Origin: Pohlia nutans
Lineage: Eukaryota > Streptophyta > Bryopsida > Bryales > Mniaceae
Assembly: GCA_022496805.1 (NCBI GenBank)
Contig: CM040099.1
Coordinates: 4,714,501-4,778,500 of the forward strand
Direction of reading: 5' to 3'
Length of the DNA stretch: 64,000 bases
Below the pieces are notes generated by a model. It saw nothing but the letters and a program-made list of their open reading frames with translations. It had not been told where the DNA came from and searched no databases. The first letter of the stretch is position 1. Each line of letters begins with the position of its first letter. This document shows positions 32,354-43,772 of this stretch, piece after piece. The position numbers were made by a program, and so were the translations under genes.

Positions 32354-33767
32354 TCAATGTCTTTTGACTTTACATCTCCTCTTGATGGCTACTTTCATAT
32401 CATGATGTTCTTGAGATGATAAGACTTCGATTAAACCTTCCATCAAAAGTTTCCACTTTTTAAATCCTTTGATTCCACATCCATTATAAATCACACCGCG
32501 CTTGACTAGAAGATCCAAATCTACAGGTGCTTGAATGAGATCATCGATAAAGAAAATGTAGTCATGGAACATACATCCTTTGTTGTTGGTATTCCATTCA
32601 TACCATGCCATGTTTCGAATGAAAGAAATGGTATCATCATAAATTCTCATCTTGGGCAAAAATAGAGATTTCTTCTTGTAAGACAATTTGTCCAAAGGTC
32701 CATCAACTCCAATTATTCTAATGCGTGAATGATGTAACGTTATTGCCGACGGAATGTGAATATATTCATTTTTAGATACGCTTGACTTGAACAAACCTTT
32801 AGATCCACAAATCACTTCATATACAGCTCCAAGAATATGTGTGCGGTCTTGAAGAGGATATGGAATATCTATTTTGAAAGTATCTATAAAACAAAAAGTT
32901 ACTAAGTGCACAACATGCTCTAAACTTCTTTCCAAATACTTTGTACAACCATTATTGTCTTCAAAGATCATAGAATGCTTGAAATACTCAACCACTCTTT
33001 GGATAAGAAAAAATGGGATTTGATTTTCAATTCTTTGAAGATCTGTCCTCACAATATTCTCCCAACCCTTGTACCGCGAATAAAATACGTTGTTTGGATC
33101 AGGAATACATGACACCACTTTCGGCGTCCACAATTGGTTTTCATGTGTAGGGAATTGAATGTCCAAGTACACCGCCAAAAAAAGGGCATCTAGAGCTAAC
33201 ACATGCTTGATGTAATCGTCACTCCAACTAGTCTCCCCTTCTTGAAAACCGTAGCATATTAACATGGCCTTGGGATCATCCACAATTGCATTACAAAAAT
33301 CATCCCATTTTTCTCCCACCAATCCATATGCCACTGCAAAAGAAATTTTTAAAGCCTCAGACCCAGTTGTGTTCAAATTTTCTTGATTATGAAGCCCAAA
33401 GTGCCATCCTTGTGGAGTGAATTCTACAGAAGGTTGGCGATAGTACTCCGGCACTTTCAATATGAAATATCCCAAATATGGCATTCTATTCAGTTGCTCC
33501 TCGTGATTAGCACGTAGCATATGCTTGTGGTTGAGAAACCAATTTGGATGGCATAGTGGAGCTTCAAGATCACCTATACACATCAAAATAAAAATGTCGA
33601 TTATATTTCAAATAAAAATGCAAGCAAGCATTTCTTCAAATAGAGTAATATAGCATTCTAACAACATTGAGAGTGTATTATGAGTGATTGCAAGAATGAA
33701 TTTTCCTACTTAAATTTATCCTTATGCAATTACCTCTGGCCATGACATCCATAATGTAGCTACCCAT
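32354..33767 (-). CDS. DUF247 protein, C-terminal anchor removed by an in-frame stop
   Basis: Two exons on the minus strand, 33767-33734 and 33573-32354, splice in frame to 417 residues (starting MGSYIMDVMARGDLEAP). DUF247 (PF03140) hallmarks are in order: ALDALFLAVYLDI, DLQRIENQIPFFLIQRVVEY, PSAITLHHSRIRI, LFLPKMRIYDDTISFIRN and DLLVKRGVIYNGCG. Family members normally end in one transmembrane helix. Here a TGA (32354-32356) comes first, and the same frame then runs 48 more codons to a TGA at 32207-32209. That stretch contains the expected helix (RPWLAMSTIAVVLVTLTTL). So the annotated protein lacks the anchor. It is either a recent nonsense allele, a secreted or soluble variant, or a sequencing error. 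Functions in the family are mostly unknown; some grass members act in self-incompatibility. Confidence 0.88.
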
Positions 33768-35254
33768 TGATAGCGAAAATATTCAAAGAAGGGAGTATAG
33801 TTTTTATAGTCTCTCCCACTGTCTTGTGAACTTTGATATGGGATCTTGAACAAACTGACTTTTGATTCAAGCGAGCCCTATGAAGGGCTTCTTCTTCAAT
33901 ATTCAATCCTCCACAAGTACTTACAATAAAAAAGAAACCTTGCAAAAAAGAGACAGAAAACAACTTTTAAGATATGAGAAGTCCGCAAGCTGGCAACAAC
34001 GCAAGACAATACTTACAAAGTTCAATGGGTTTTGTGCAAAATGATGATCATACACCTAAAGAACAATCAATTAGGAATTAATTTCTCAAAGTTATAATTT
34101 CTAACTAACAAGTGAAAGAGCCCAGAGGAAGAGCTTGATCATAACATTCAGAAGACAAAGAATGATCTTTATCCACGTTAAGATTCCAATCCTACACTAG
34201 AAGACCAATCGCTGTCTACAATGATTTTGTGTTAAATATTTGTTAGTTATAATGCAATTTTATTAGTTTCAACATATTCTATTTAAGGCAACCATTTCAG
34301 ACAATGGTTGGTTTTTTTGCTAGTGCTATTCAAAAGTTCAGTCTTAACAATCTTCACATGACAAGAAAAAAAATACTAAATATTACTAAGTAGGGAAGGA
34401 ACAAACAAAGCAAGAGAGCAGCCTCATCCTGGGTTATCAAAAATGGACATAGGCAAATTCTTGTCACTTTTTCAATTAGTGACAAGATGGACGGTCATGT
34501 ATGACATGTCCTACACGACAAAACCTTTAAAATATGCTAAAAACATTCTTTATATTCCATGAATATTTTAGAATATTTAAAATATTCTAAGAATATCTAT
34601 AATATTCTCAACAAATGACAGACAAGCTCTATGTGACATCCATGATGGACATGATGACCATTTGTCATCTATGATAACCTGGAACCTACCCTGTAATGAC
34701 CGTCACTCTTCTCGCACCTAATTGCAAGCAATGTCCAATTTGAACAAGCTTCACACTCCATGTCTTAGCACAACCACCATGTAAGTCCAAGCTCAGGCTT
34801 TCTTAAAACGCACATGGAGCCCTAAATTAGTTAATTAATCTTGCACAAGAAACCAGGGCGAGCATCGTACCTAATGCAACAAAATACTGTCGTCGACGAA
34901 CAACGGGCGGGCTTCTCAAGGTATGGCTTGTACTAAAAGCACATGTCATTGAATCAGGCAATGGTAAAAAGAAAGAGAGACGAGTCTGTGTAAGAATCTC
35001 TTTAACCAGACAAGCAACTACGCTACGAGGAGCTCTGACCGAAATAGCATGAATGAAGGACAAGAATGCATTTAAGTGGAATCATAGACGGAATATATTT
35101 GCTACAATTGTTTTCAGCCAAGAAAATGGGTGTTCCTGCAATGCCTCTTCCAACAAAACGTAGGCTAAGTAGGCTCACCAAGTAGACAACTGGGGGTGCC
35201 AGTGTGAGTGTTTGACCCAGCTTTTGTGAGCAAGGACGTGAACCCCTCTCTCCT
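33768..35254. other. Intergenic, upstream of DUF247
   Basis: The likely DUF247 promoter lies within the first few hundred bases. The rest has no gene I can support. A short run of AATATTCTA-type repeats is at 34545-34610. Confidence 0.4.
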
Positions 35255-35842
35255 TTAACCCCTTAACGTACCAGGGTGTCCCTGGAATTGACAATTTGAG
35301 AAAAAACATTATAAACTACCATTTAGAAGAATATTCTGGAATTGATATACATATGAAAGTTCTAGATCTTGAATTTTAGATTCCATCCGTACGGTTCGAT
35401 TCACTAATACAATCACCAATATTTAATTATAAAATTTGAAAGTTAAAATTAAAAATTCCTTCTAAATTCGATTACAAACTAAATTTCAATATTTTTTGAG
35501 TAAATTTTTTTGGAATGAGTTTGAAATGAGATACTCTTAAGTGTGGTGATACTTTGAAATTTTTGTGTTTCTTAAATTTATGACCTCATTTTTCACGATT
35601 CCACTTTGAACTAGAGTCAATGCAATTTTGGCTTGGTCAACGACTTGACATACTTCTACATTTGCAATTTTAGAAAAATATGTACTCTAGTATGACTAAA
35701 TCCAGCCATTAGATAGGACAACAACTTGGTGAAGAATCTCCAAAAAATTGGATGAGTATCATCCAAACGTTGATGAGAACGTGAGAAGGCTTTGAAATCA
35801 TTCGTCGTCCAGTTTCTGGACGCTGTGACGTTTAGGGGTTAA
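35255..35842. mobile_element. TTAA-bounded MITE (CG family), third copy
   Basis: TTAA at 35255-35258 and 35839-35842. Ends CCCCTTAACGTACC and GTGACGTTTAGGGG. Internally similar to 1307-1899 and, in reverse, to 39455-40136. Confidence 0.6.
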
Positions 35843-36188
35843 GGGCGGTGGGAGAGCCTCACAATTTCAATTCGTGAAGAGGAAGATAATTGTTTTGGTG
35901 AGAGTTTCCTGATTCTCAGTGTGGCTGAGTCTCACCTCAAAAGCTTGCACTCTGACACCTCCAATGTACCAAATCTCTCCAACAACACCTGCTCTGCACA
36001 AGCAAACACTGGAAGTGTTTGTGAAGGATGAAGGATGCACAGACTGCTCTTTATGGCTGCAAAGTAAGTGAAAATTTAGAGGAAAGCAATTCTACATGTA
36101 CTTTCCCAAAAGCGCGTAGGCTGCACAGTGAAAATTTGTCCTCATAGACCCACCTACTCCCATAGTCAGTTTGCCGACTACAAATAAC

Positions 36189-36358
36189 ATAACATCCAGT
36201 AGCTTTCATGCCCACTGCCTTTTCTTCATGCACTCTCCTCATCACTTTGAGCCTCCACCTGTCCACTTAGCTACTCATGAAGTATTGTTGTGTGTGGAAT
36301 ATTCCACACCATCTACTGTAGAGCCAAGGTAGTGACAGTGCATGCTACTGAATGTTAT
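36189..36358. mobile_element. TIR MITE (ATAACATT-ended), 170 bp
   Basis: Ends ATAACATCCAGTAGC and GCTACTGAATGTTAT, an inverted repeat of about 15 bp. Body matches 5899-6061. Non-coding. Confidence 0.6.
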
Positions 36359-36649
36359 GAATAGTGAGTCCCCGCTTGCAAATAATTAGTCGGTTTACCG
36401 ACTACAATCCTAGAAATAATTTCCGCTTGCAAATTGCTACTGTACTGATAGGATCAAGAGATTTTTTTGATTTTGGCAAACCGCACCCAGAAAGCACTCC
36501 TTGGTGAAAAAGACATATAATAGAGTAATCTTTTAACCCTTGAAAGGCCCTTGGGGTCCCTCTTTACAATCTAAATTTTGCCTTGTAATTGCTCAATTGG
36601 GTTAACTATACAAATCAGTGTGATATATTATTCAATACATATTCAAGTT

Positions 36650-36930
36650 ATTTTTAAAGCCACCTTGTGTTTCAATAAGATACTGTAAATTTTGCTTTAA
36701 TGTACTCTTATTTGTTCACCCCAAATAGTTAAAAAGTATGGAAAAGCTTGGTGGTCTATTATTGTTAGGTGCGTAAGAGCTTGGTGGTCTTTAAACTCAA
36801 CGGAAACTAGTTTAGCCATCAAGAAAGACGGCTAAACTAATTTTCCATGAGTGTGAAGACCACAAGCAATTACACATCTAATAATGAGAGACCACTAAGT
36901 TCTTCCCTACCTTTAAACTATTTGGAGTGA
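36650..36930. mobile_element. Degenerate fold-back MITE relative
   Basis: Shares phrases with the fold-back elements at 2185 and 60678 (AAATAGTTAAAAAGTATGG, AGAGCTTGGTGGTCTTTAAA) in the same order, but the arms are diverged and the terminal ends are missing. Confidence 0.5.
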
Positions 36931-37441
36931 AGAAGGGTGATGGCACGCTTCGGGTACCCAAGAAAGGATACACAGGATGACCGGAACCCCTCTCCAACGT
37001 ACCTGTTCAACGCCACCCTGCCTCCCACCCACGTTGGAGGAGTCCGGCTCCAGAACCTCGTTTGAGTGGGTGAAGTAAGACACGCGTCACTATTCTCGCC
37101 ATTCACAACCTCCCGCCATTCTCATCTTCAAGACTTCCCTCTTTTTCTTTCTCCCTTCTCCTCCTGTCTTCCCCCCTTTTCTTTCCCTTCATCTTTTCAA
37201 ACAGTGTTCGTGTTGATTAGTCCTGTCCGTTTTTTGAGCATTCGTTGCGTCCTTTGTGTCAGCTTCTGGTTCCTGTCAGTTGCTGCAGTGTGCGATTTGC
37301 TGCAGGTTCCTACGGTAACTCATTTGTTGCATACATTTTCTTTGAATTTAGCTATATGTATTTAGCTTTAGCAACAAATTGTTGTTTCTCTTCTGTGAAT
37401 TAGGGTACTGTTGGTGACATTTTTGGTGGTACAATGTGCAA

Positions 37442-38578
37442 ATGGCCATCTTGCCACGGTTCCATTGTGATGGACTTCCTGACCACGGCATCCTAGTGGG
37501 AGATATCAAAGAAGAAGTCCCCCAAACCCTTATCTGCCGCTACTTTGGTCCTAAATTGTCAAAGAGTGGTTGGAAGTATAACGCTCTCACCACTTTAGAA
37601 GAACATGATGCTATATTATCATTGTATCGACGCGTCTATGATGTTCAAGAGATGCCCAATAAGGAGATCACATTACAGTTTGCTCCAGGTCTTATTTTTA
37701 TGTCATTGCAGAAGAAAATGAATTGGTCCCAATTTAGTGTTGAGCGACGATCGTATCGTGTGGCTTTGAGGGTTAAGAAGGAGTTAAGTGGTCGAAGAGT
37801 CACATTAGAGGAAGGTGCAAGTAACTTGGTCAAACGTCGATGCCTTGCGCCTAGTACTGAGTTTTCGCCAACATTGAAACTGACTCCAAAGCTGGAGAGT
37901 TGTGAGATTGTGGGTTCTATGGGAAAGAAAGGAATAGGGGGAAAGAAGGGAGGATTGGTCTCTCCTTCTTGGATGAAAGATGATTTGGATAGCATGGGTT
38001 CTGCTATCGTTAGTAGATCTGACTTAGTGACGCACTACCGCGATGCCCTGTCATTGGTTTCTGGCAAGAGAGGAGCTCTCAAAAATAAATTACGTAGAAC
38101 CAGGATGCTTCTAGTGGATAGAGAGGCGATGGTGAGTGAGGCAGAGGCGGACCTTGCTAAGTTCTTAGTAGAAGAGGATATTGTGCAGGCGAAGAGAGGT
38201 TTAGGGAGTCTGTCACCAGACTCATCGTCCGTTGATATTAATCTTGGCAGTACATATTCTTCGTTGGGTAATCTTGATGCGCTTCACTTTAGTAAAGCTC
38301 TTGCGGAGCGAACTATTAGGTTGACGGGTGATGTGATATGGGGTGTCGCAGACATTTTTGCTCTAGAAGTCCAATTCAAGTCTTGTTCAAGTAGAGAAGA
38401 TGAATTGTTGCATAAAGTGAGGTCAGTGGAGGGTTCTGTAGTGGGCATGAACGAACAGTTTCGAAAGATGGCTGATGGCGGAGGAGCAGCGTTCTGGCGT
38501 CAACCGGTTAGCGATAGCCCCGAGGTTCCGGTGACACAAACACACACCCTCAATGCATGTCGTGTCTGTTGTTTATAG
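37442..38578 (+). CDS. Uncharacterised protein with coiled-coil region
   Basis: A single open frame of 378 residues from ATG 37442. The frame extends to a GTG at 37436, which is not a likely start. I do not recognise the family. The N-terminal 100 residues look globular (LVGDIKEEVPQTLICRYFGP, NALTTLEEHDAILSLYRRVY). A basic Gly/Lys stretch (GKKGIGGKKGG, about 161-171) follows, then a charged helical region of likely coiled coil (SGKRGALKNKLRRTRMLLVD). No zinc knuckle, protease or reverse transcriptase is visible. The upstream 36.9-37.4 kb is GC-richer and pyrimidine-rich, as in a promoter and 5' UTR. A retrotransposon gag-like or transposon-linked protein is possible; nothing here proves it. 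Confidence 0.5.
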   Translation: MAILPRFHCDGLPDHGILVGDIKEEVPQTLICRYFGPKLSKSGWKYNALTTLEEHDAILSLYRRVYDVQEMPNKEITLQFAPGLIFMSLQKKMNWSQFSVERRSYRVALRVKKELSGRRVTLEEGASNLVKRRCLAPSTEFSPTLKLTPKLESCEIVGSMGKKGIGGKKGGLVSPSWMKDDLDSMGSAIVSRSDLVTHYRDALSLVSGKRGALKNKLRRTRMLLVDREAMVSEAEADLAKFLVEEDIVQAKRGLGSLSPDSSSVDINLGSTYSSLGNLDALHFSKALAERTIRLTGDVIWGVADIFALEVQFKSCSSREDELLHKVRSVEGSVVGMNEQFRKMADGGGAAFWRQPVSDSPEVPVTQTHTLNACRVCCL

Positions 38579-39454
38579 TACAGTTGTTGGAACTATGTCC
38601 CAACAAACTGCGGCCATTGCTATCATCCCTGGTGTTATTCTACACATGTCTCGCGTTCATTAAGGTGTCTTGTTGACGGGTGCAATGAGTTATTTCTTGT
38701 TAAGCACCACAATGCTCTTGGTGTGTGCCCTGGATCTGTGGCCAGTATTTCCCTTTTGAACCCAAAGTTGGAACCACCTTATGCAGCAGGTACTTCTGAA
38801 CATAATTCTCCAATGTGTTTCTTGTTTATTTGTTTTTTTTTATTTCTTTTAATTTCTTTTTAGTTTCTTGTTCATGATTACAGTCATCTTTCTAAAGAGT
38901 TTGCACGTTCCATTCCAGAGAAGTCGTTGTCTATTTCTTTTATAATTTTTAAATTTTCTTCAGTCGGAACAGAAGTGCAAGGCCACAAGTCCAATAGAGC
39001 AGTAATTCCGGGTTAGGAGTTTAGGTCCAGGCCATAACATGCAGACGAGGTGATAAGAGTGGTCCGGATAGGAATACCAAAATTGTTCGTGGATTATTGT
39101 GCTAATGAGAATTACTATTCTGGGTATGTTTACGGATTACTGTTGTAGACAGGATTACCGTTCCAAAGAAGAGTAGATATTTACGGATTAGTATTCTGGA
39201 GAAGGATAGATGTTTATGGATTTTATAGAGTACATTAATGCAAAACACACAGTCACTTTAAGCATAACTCTATTATCACAATTACCAATTTTGCTTTGTA
39301 CTGTAAAGTATTTGGTTATTGTTATTTTGATCAAATACCATCAAATACAGAATATACTATACGGTTGTAAAGGACTTTTTGGCTATTTCAAAGGTTAACT
39401 CACCTTGAGATTGAATAAGATCCCATGAGTTTTGCTTTAACATCTAAATGTATT
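38579..39454. other. 3' flank of the 37.4 kb ORF
   Basis: No recognisable gene. A further exon of the preceding ORF before about 38790 cannot be excluded. Confidence 0.35.
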
Positions 39455-40136
39455 CAAACTCACCCTACGTTCTCATCAATGCTTGAATGAAAGTCATCCA
39501 ATTTTGGGAGATACTTCACAAAGTTGTTATCCTATCTAGTGGTTGGATTTAGTGATACATAAGTACATATTTTTCTTAAATTACAAATGTAGAAGTATGC
39601 AAAGCTGTTGACCAAGCCAAAATTGTATTGATTATAGTTTAAAAGCAGCCTTGGCAAAATGAGGTCAGAGCATTCACACCGATGCACTTTAAAGCTATCT
39701 CACTGAAATTAGGATTGAGAGTCAAAAGGCATTTTTGAAAGGCCCTTAGCACTTTTCATCTACTTCTAGAGTGTGAGAGACTATGGGAGGGCACGGGTGG
39801 CCATGCTCTCATAAATTTAAGGAACATTAAAGTTTCAGAGAATCACCACGTTTAAGAGTATTTCATTTCAAATTCATTCCAACAAATTTTACTCAAAAAC
39901 TATTAAAATTTTGTTTGTAATCAAATTTAGAAGCAATTTTTAATTTTAACTTTCAAATTTGATAATTAAATATTCGCGATAGTATTGGTGAATTGAACTA
40001 TATGGATGGAATTTGAAAATCAAAATCTAGAACTTTCATTTGTATACCAATTCCAAAATATTCTTCTAAATAATACTTTATGATTATTTTTTCAATTCTT
40101 CAATTCTAGAGACACCCTGGTACATTTAGGTGTTAA
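39455..40136. mobile_element. TTAA MITE (CG family), truncated, reverse orientation
   Basis: The right end GGTACATTTAGGTG then TTAA (40133-40136) and the internal sequence match 35255-35842 in reverse. The other end is missing; fold-back element fragments abut it (39405-39450 and 40137-40220). Confidence 0.5.
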
Positions 40137-40226
40137 TATACTTTCATTTGTTCACTTCAAATAGTTATAAAGTATGGAAGAAGTTGGTGAATGTTAATAT
40201 ATTTTCATTATTAGGTGTGTAAGAGC

Positions 40227-40468
40227 TTAACCCTTAAAAGAGATATGTTTTCCTGATACCACACCTAAAATCTCTTTTAAATTCCATTTTAAGTATAATT
40301 CTGTTTTTAGTTTACTTTGGCTTATTCTAAAGAAGTATAGATTTCTCTAAAGTGCTTAGCTTGGCATTTTTAAAACCCCATTTGGTGCATTGGAGTAAAA
40401 GTTATGAGCAAGATTCTCCCAAAATATAACCAAGCCCGTAGGGCTTGCATTGTTGTTTAAGGGTTAAT
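40227..40468. mobile_element. Possible TTAA-bounded element
   Basis: TTAA at 40227-40230 followed by CCCTTAAAAG, and TTGTTTAAGGG before TTAA at 40465-40468. Non-coding. Related text continues to about 40620 and at 9174-9300. Confidence 0.35.
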
Positions 40469-41272
40469 GGGTTTTAAACTTTAGCCTTAAATGTCAAAAA
40501 AGCCCCACAGGTTTGTTTTGAGGGAATAATATAAAAAAGATGGATTTTCTTAACTAAAATTGAAATGAATTGGCGCTTTGGAAAGGTGATGAAAAAGAGA
40601 GGCTAAATTTAGAAAATACGCATCCTTTAATAAATTGTACACTCCAAGGAAATTAGAAAGAGAAGTGGTGGGGAGGGAGGAAAGGAAGTCGGGCAACTTG
40701 AGATCTTGATGAATACCAGAGCTGCCAACACTGGCTAACGTTGGGTGTGGTCAACAATGTTTATTTATTTATTTATTTTTATTCTTCTAATAATTTGTTT
40801 TATAAATCAAATTTAAATCCAGAATTGCAGAGCTCGTTGCAAAGTTGGAATCTCATTGTATTTTTAAAATTTGTTTGTCCTTGTAGTGCAAGTGGAATGA
40901 AACTCTAGCTAGGATTCTGTGTGTCGCAACTCTGTGCGTGATGGCCCATTCACATCAAGAAGCTCTAGCACTTAAGTTGCGTTCTTGGAATGTTGCATGT
41001 TAAATTTCAAAAGTAATACAAAATTCCTTACGGTGTCAGAGCATTGTCTCTTCCTGCTTTTGGCCAACGTATGTGCGTTGGTGGAGTGCAAATTTCTTTT
41101 GGCGCCCAAAATGCGTTGAAGCAGCTTTTTGCATGCGTCAGGTTAAATAAATAAATTTTACAAGAGCACACTTTAGCTAACAGAAACTTACTTGACAAAC
41201 GCAGATTCATTGCCGCACTACGTTGGGTGACTGGTGTGAATGGACCATGAGTAATGGTGGGGGAAGTCCTAT

Positions 41273-41309
41273 GTCTAGGGCCTTTGTGATCCTCACAAAG
41301 GCCCTAGAC
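41273..41309. other. Perfect 17-bp inverted repeat (hairpin)
   Basis: Arms 41273-41289 (GTCTAGGGCCTTTGTGA) and 41293-41309 (TCACAAAGGCCCTAGAC) with a 3-base loop. No T-run follows, so it is not a simple terminator. It ends five bases before the target duplication of the element at 41323. Confidence 0.7.
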
Positions 41310-41314
41310 CTCAT

Positions 41315-42126
41315 GTAGCGAGCACGGGGAGGTTACATACTACATACTTTTGTAAACCACGTGCGGTCAGGTGTTAATTATAGGTGGGCTATTTATCTAA
41401 ATTTCTTAAATAATTTGCACCCTATTAGTAGATAAAATGGTACTTTGAGGTATTATTCAATACCCTATAGGTAAATATAATCTCCATCATTAAGTTATTT
41501 TATAGACCCTATTTTATTTATAAACTGGACCATTCATCAAAATCCTGGAATTTTAGCATAAATTGAACTTAATCGGACATAACTAAATGAAAACAATACA
41601 TGAATGTAACTTTCAAAGAATAACGATTGTGCTTGGTGCCTAAAATGTTCGATGATAGGTTTAAGTGAGAAAAGCATGTTGTGAGAGGAAGCATGCGGCA
41701 CTACCAGCCCGCCCTAGCCTCGTGAATCTCATTGGTCACCTAATGCTAAGATTCATCATGAGGAGACTTTCCTATGAAGCCAAATAATTCAACCTTCATT
41801 TGTGGTTCATTCCTAGCTATTGGCTAACTTCAACGATTTTTAGTCAATTGAGGTGATTCTCATTCAATCCAAGGATTTTCATTAGAACTCATATAAATTC
41901 TTTGTTCTTTTAAATATTTGAGACCCTAATTTATTAATAAAAATCGAATATTACCTATAATTTTTTACTTGCCCTACTTTAAATATAATACCGTATAGGC
42001 CATTTCATCTAGGCTGTGATATTTCTAAAAAAATTATAAATTCTTGCTCCAATGAATTAAATGTACCCTATATTTTTTCTCACGTGGTTTAATAAATTTT
42101 GATAGTGACCTCCCCGGGGTAGCGAG
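41315..42126. mobile_element. hAT-like non-autonomous element (796 bp)
   Basis: Element 41323-42118 with ends CACGGGGAGGTTAC and GTGACCTCCCCGGG, flanked by an exact 8-bp duplication GTAGCGAG (41315-41322, 42119-42126). Same family as 46275-46981 and 58164-58450, which share AAAATTTATTAAAC-type subterminal sequence. No transposase. Confidence 0.75.
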
Positions 42127-42332
42127 TCAAATTTGGAGGGCAACGGTGCAGATGCTCCATGCAAACGGAGATACTAGTTTAGTAAAGGCGTCCCCCAAGG
42201 GACTTTGATACCTTATTCTTTTTTTAATTTTCTAATCAACGATAGATGAGTTAATTTTGAAGAACCATTTCCTTGAAGTGGATGACACCTTCCAACATTG
42301 CAAGACTTTGTTGAAAAGGGTGAGTGTGGCAC

Positions 42333-42735
42333 AAGGACCAAGGATTCATGGTTTTAAAATGTCAAATTCAATCAATCATATTGTGAAAAATATATTTCAA
42401 ATGGGATCAAATTTTACAACACTAAAACTAGTGAAGAATCCTTGTTTAAGGCTTTTTTCTGTTTCTTCTTGTTGGTTACGAGTAGGCTTCAGTGACAAGG
42501 TGATTTTGCTCAGCGGCTTGCTGCTTGACTTGTTGTAACGGTTTCTTTCGCATTGAAATAAATTTTCATTTGTGAAAAAAAAAAAAAAAAAAAAAAAAAA
42601 ACTAGAGAAGAATATTGCATGTATTAGTAAAAAAAAACTAATTTAAACAAAAAGGAAGTCCATGTAAGACTTTAATTAAAACTGCAAAAAAAAACCTGAG
42701 GCCCAATTTGGGTTTCTTAGTCCTTTAGGGCCTTA
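42333..42735. mobile_element. TTAA MITE (GGACC family), copy 3, interrupted
   Basis: Body matches 4214-4450 (AAGGACCAAGGATTCATGG at left, GTCCTTTAGGG at right). Both TTAA ends are eroded. It is split by a poly(A)-tailed insertion at 42440-42600. Confidence 0.65.
42440..42600 (+). mobile_element. Retroposed poly(A)-tailed fragment
   Basis: About 135 bp followed by an uninterrupted A26 tail (42575-42600). A TGAAATAAATTTTC signal-like stretch lies about 20 bp before the tail. Flanking direct repeats AAAACTAGTGAAGAAT (42424-42439) and AAAACTAGAGAAGAAT (42598-42613) differ at one base. Poly(A) plus a 13-16 bp duplication indicates target-primed (LINE-type) insertion of an mRNA 3' end or SINE. Source gene unknown. 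Confidence 0.8.
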
Positions 42736-42740
42736 GGGGT

Positions 42741-43772
42741 AAAAAGGTGAGAGCCTCCAATATTGGAAATTGCCCCTCTCTTTTTCCAGATGCTTCTTCC
42801 CTGACGTTTCAGTCGCTCTTCCAGCTCACGCATGGAGTGTTCTCTCATCATCCACTTGGTAAGCTTAAGTGCCTCGTACAACTCACTTTTGACAATGCTT
42901 CTTTCTTATTTGTCCCGGACACTATTTTTCAACACGGACATTATTTGACTATTTGACATCTTGGAGAGTACAGTGTCCGTGTTAAAAAGAGAATTTCTTA
43001 AAAATTTAAAATGATTAAAGCTTCAAGTAAACCTTTTAAATGTAGTGTTTCAGTGATGAATGACAACTTTATAATAAACATGGCATGCCAACTGTCACTC
43101 TCATCACCTAAAACAAACATGGCGTGATTAGTGAAAGTGAGAATGACAAGTGGCAAACTCTTACGTTCTTATAAGGACATTATCTCTCCTCACCTTTGAA
43201 CGGATTGTGGTAAAGGACATCAATTCTTTCTAAACACTAAACCACGATTTTAGTGTAGTGAAAGACAATTCAACATATTTATTAGAATACCAAGTGTTAT
43301 GAAGATCCAAAGTCTCGTTGGTAGATGTCATAAAACGACAACTTGATAAGATGTTGAAGTGGTGTAAATTCATTGAATCAATATGTACAAATTGGCTAAC
43401 TTATCACTTTAGAGTGGTGCTTTTGAATTACACTAAATGCCGTATTTAGTGTCTTGGGAGAATTGATGTCTATTACCACAATTTGTTCAAAGGTGAAGAG
43501 AAAGAGTGTTCCTTGACAGTACATAGAAATTTGTCACTTGTCATTCCCACTTTCATTAAGAGTGCTATGTTCTTTCCAATTAATGAGAGTGATATGAGGT
43601 GGCATACCATATTTATTGTAGAGTTGTCATATATTATTGGAACACTACATTCATTTCTTTTCTTGCAAAAACAATATATCTTTCTAGAATTAAATAGTGT
43701 CCCAAGAAATAGTGTCCCGTGACACTAAATACGCCATTCAGATTTAGGATGTGTTTAGTGTATTTTAGGCCC
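42741..43772. other. Intergenic, no gene recognised
   Basis: Several mutually related phrases around GTGTCC / ACACTAAA (42950, 43250, 43440, 43700) suggest remnants of an older repeat. No coding potential. Confidence 0.35.
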
